Shown: positions 61,592-64,000 of the stretch, piece after piece
How the letters are laid out: every line of letters starts with the position of its first letter
Position numbering within the stretch: the stretch's first letter is position 1
Source of the DNA: Blastopirellula sp.
GTDB taxonomy: Bacteria > Planctomycetota > Planctomycetia > Pirellulales > Pirellulaceae
Direction: 5' to 3'
Length of the DNA stretch: 64,000 nt
Assembly (NCBI GenBank): GCA_002733575.1
Contig: NVWB01000004.1
Coordinates: forward strand, 36,616 to 100,615
Translations under genes and position numbers: made by a program
Notes under the pieces: model-generated
What the model was told of the DNA's origin: nothing
Database searches by the model: none
What the model saw: the letters and a program-made list of their open reading frames with translations, nothing else

Positions 61592-64000
61592 ATGCGCCGT
61601 CGAAAGAATCGCACTAAGTTTTGCAGTAGGAATCATGCCAAGCGGCGTTATTCTTCTCTGAGAGTAGAAACACTAGAAGAACGAAACTTATTGGCCGAGA
61701 TTGGCAATAACATCGCGGTTGGGGATGAACTGCTCAACTATCGCATCGCCATTGCTGCGACCGCTGAATATACCAGCTATTTTGGCGGCCAAGCGAATGC
61801 TCTCACAGCAATTCAAGCAATGGTTGCAGATTTGAATGATCTCTATGAGAAAGAGTTCTCGATCCACTTGGAGCTCGTCTCAGGCACCAACGTGATTTAT
61901 ACCAATGCGGGGAGCGACCCTTACAGCAATGGTAATGTATCAGCAATGTTAGATCAAAATCAAGCGAACTTGGATTCCGTGATAGGAGGCGCAAACTATG
62001 ACATTGGACATGTTTTTGGGACGCTCTCAAGTGGTTTCTCGGGCTTTGCTTATGTTGGTGTTGTTGGAAATGCATGGTACAAAGCGAGTGCTGCATCAAT
62101 TTCAAAAAACCCAGTCGGGCAGAACTGGATGGGTGTTGTAAGTCATGAAATTGGTCATCAATTTGGAGCTGATCATACTTTTAATTCTGATAGAACTAAC
62201 ACGTGTTCAGAGAGTCGGGAACCCTGGGAAGCATATGAACCGGGAAGTGGATCAACCATTATGAGTTATGCTGGCAGTTGTGGTGCCGATAACTTACAAG
62301 GCGGAAAAGATTTATACTTCCATTCGACTACTTTTGAGTTGATTCACGAATACCTCAACTATTGGGCTGCTCCAGACTCGGTAACTTCTCTGGCAAATAG
62401 CATTCCAACGATTGATGCTGGATCAGATCATACGATACCCGCGAATACCCCTTTTGAATTGGATGCGATTGGACTTGATGCCGATGCCGATGACACTTTG
62501 ACTTATAGTTGGGAGCAACTTGATCTTGGACCCTCACTAAGGTTACCCCTCACGGATAACGGTAGCAGCCCGTTGTTTCGCTCTTTTGAACCGACTGTTG
62601 ATTCTATTCGCATCTTCCCTCGCCTTGATGATCTACTGAACAAAGTGAATACCGCTGCTATTGGCGAAGCATTGCCATCGACCAATCGAAGTTTAAACTT
62701 TCGCGCTACCATTCGTGATGGCGAAGCAGGCGTGAACTCTGACGACGTGTTATTGACCGTGGTTGATACCGGCGCTGCCTTTGCTATTACCTCGCCAAAC
62801 ACAGGGTTCTCTCGCAGTGGAGGTTCATTGCAGACGATTAACTGGAATGTCGCAGGCACAGACTCAAACGGAATTGATACAGAGTACGTCGATATTTTGA
62901 TGTCCTCTGATGGAGGTCATACGTTTCCTTTTACTCTCGATTCGACTCCCAACGATGGTTCGCACTCTGTGGTCTTACCAAATATCACGACTTCCCAAGC
63001 ACGATTCAAAATCAAGGGTAGTGGGAATGTATTTTTTGATATTTCAGATGCGAATTTTTCAATTACAAGAGATGAGTCCCTTCCTGTATTCACTGTGACA
63101 GAAACCGGCGGCATCACTTTGGTGGATGAGTCCGGTACAACTGACAGCTTCACTGTCGCAATCAGCAGGGCGCCACTAACCAACGTGGTCTTCAATCTGG
63201 AACTTAATGATGGAAGTGCCAGTGAAGTATCTCTAGACAAAAGCATTCTTACTTTCACACCAACTGATTGGAACATCGCTCAGACCGTCATCTTATCTGG
63301 CGTACAGGACACCCTGGTTGATGGCAGTCAAGTCTCAACGATAACCATTAGTGTCGATGCTGACAACTCCGATAATGCGTTTGATCTACTCCCTGATCAG
63401 ACCGTCAGTGTGATGACCACGGACGATGATTTTGCTGGATTTACGATTACAGAAACAAGTGGTAGTACTTCGGTTGATGAAGATGGCGTTATGGATGCCT
63501 TCGATGTCGTCTTAGATAAACAACCACTGACTCCTGTCGTATTCACGCTTAGTAGCAGCGACACCGATGAAGTCAACATCGACAAACCGGCGCTGACGTT
63601 TACTAACGAAAATTGGGATATCCCTCAAACGGTCCTAGTCACTGCTGTCGATGACGCGATTGTCGATGGCAGTCAAGACTCAACAATTACCATTGGTATT
63701 GATGATGCCAATTCTGATGAAGCGTTCGCCACACTCGCGAACCAAACCGTGAGTGTGACTTCGGCGGATAACGATGTAGCGGGATACAGTCTGTCTCAAA
63801 CTGCCGGTACCACCTTGCTTGATGAAAGTGGAACCAACGTCAAGTATGATGTTGTCCTCGATCGACAACCGCTAACCAACGTCGTTTTCATGGTGACTAG
63901 CAGCGACACCAGCGAAGTCTCTGTCGATAAATCAACGCTTACGTTTACTTCAACGAACTGGGATGTAGCTCAAACCGTCACGTTCACAGGTGTCAATGAC
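61592..64000 (+). CDS. Giant surface metzincin with LEPR-XLL-like start and Calx-beta repeats, 3' end outside window
   Basis: The frame is open from ATG 61592 to the end of the window, 803 residues so far. The N-terminus is basic (MRRRKNRTKF), then RVETLEERNLLAEIGN, which matches the LEPR-XLL sorting motif of planctomycete surface proteins. The peptidase part has H185-E-I-G-H189-QFGAD-H195 and a Met-turn at M224 (TIMSYAG), placing it in the metzincins (reprolysin-like). A beta-rich section follows, then Calx-beta repeats starting at about 500, 617 and 732. Their period is 115-117 residues, each with VDE, TF-NWD-QTV and DGSQ-STI. It is probably exported and calcium-binding. Confidence 0.9.
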   Translation, partial: MRRRKNRTKFCSRNHAKRRYSSLRVETLEERNLLAEIGNNIAVGDELLNYRIAIAATAEYTSYFGGQANALTAIQAMVADLNDLYEKEFSIHLELVSGTNVIYTNAGSDPYSNGNVSAMLDQNQANLDSVIGGANYDIGHVFGTLSSGFSGFAYVGVVGNAWYKASAASISKNPVGQNWMGVVSHEIGHQFGADHTFNSDRTNTCSESREPWEAYEPGSGSTIMSYAGSCGADNLQGGKDLYFHSTTFELIHEYLNYWAAPDSVTSLANSIPTIDAGSDHTIPANTPFELDAIGLDADADDTLTYSWEQLDLGPSLRLPLTDNGSSPLFRSFEPTVDSIRIFPRLDDLLNKVNTAAIGEALPSTNRSLNFRATIRDGEAGVNSDDVLLTVVDTGAAFAITSPNTGFSRSGGSLQTINWNVAGTDSNGIDTEYVDILMSSDGGHTFPFTLDSTPNDGSHSVVLPNITTSQARFKIKGSGNVFFDISDANFSITRDESLPVFTVTETGGITLVDESGTTDSFTVAISRAPLTNVVFNLELNDGSASEVSLDKSILTFTPTDWNIAQTVILSGVQDTLVDGSQVSTITISVDADNSDNAFDLLPDQTVSVMTTDDDFAGFTITETSGSTSVDEDGVMDAFDVVLDKQPLTPVVFTLSSSDTDEVNIDKPALTFTNENWDIPQTVLVTAVDDAIVDGSQDSTITIGIDDANSDEAFATLANQTVSVTSADNDVAGYSLSQTAGTTLLDESGTNVKYDVVLDRQPLTNVVFMVTSSDTSEVSVDKSTLTFTSTNWDVAQTVTFTGVND

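Noticed and set aside
63085..64000. About 350-bp direct repeats resembling a mobile or tandem duplication
   Set aside because: They are in-frame Calx-beta protein repeats with diverged codons.

Overview
The window looks like a chromosome segment of a planctomycete, probably Pirellulales-like. The evidence is six exported sulfatases in 64 kb, many proteins with the DUF1559 (pilin-derived) domain, an N-terminal NPFQSP-type tail, a LEPR-XLL-like N-terminus on a giant Calx-beta protein, and a double-length UvrA. Genus cannot be read from the sequence. No rRNA, tRNA or CRISPR array was seen. Composition is moderate in GC, except for a clearly AT-rich island at about 6.1-7.7 kb.

Layout: 0-6 kb holds the end of an MscS channel, an iduronate-sulfatase-like gene, a one-haem-site protein and a secreted esterase. 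6.1-8.1 kb is an AT-rich two-gene cassette followed directly by a nested inverted-repeat (MITE-like) element. 8.1-12.4 kb holds an SMP-30 lactonase, a REP-type inverted pair, acetolactate synthase (ilvB) and the fluoride channel crcB. 12.3-16.0 kb is a duplicated block: the crcB 3' end and a small membrane gene occur on both sides of a beta-propeller/FGE-like gene. 16.2-22.7 kb is a minus-strand sulfatase/esterase cluster that includes a sulfatase-esterase fusion and an esterase split by an amber codon. 23.2-27.5 kb is a 1210-residue exported protein with a collagen-like tail, downstream of cbiX and followed by a copy of the cbiX 3' end.

30.4-37.5 kb is the most unusual region: seven minus-strand cistrons, all linked by 4-nt stop/start overlaps. 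Six encode multi-pass membrane proteins carrying a DUF1559-like domain, and one macro-domain (ADP-ribose-binding) gene sits among them. Two of the six paralogues are broken, one by a nonsense codon and one by a frameshift. 37.8-41.3 kb pairs an operon (pilin-like DUF1559, lipoprotein, DUF4198-like/Kelch protein) with a divergent hemP-like gene, suggesting iron or haem control. 41.4-49.1 kb holds exported enzymes, a lipoprotein form of the DUF1559 domain and a 285-bp palindromic repeat element. 49.3-56.4 kb is the double UvrA. The rest holds an SGNH esterase, a sulfatase with a sodium/solute symporter, and the start of a large metzincin/Calx-beta surface protein that runs off the window.

Much of the coding capacity serves degradation of sulfated, acetylated polysaccharides outside the cytoplasm (sulfatases, esterases, lactonase, symporter). 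The remainder is cell-envelope and surface proteins plus a few housekeeping genes (ilvB, crcB, cbiX, uvrA). Names rest on motifs and family memory; no database search was possible.
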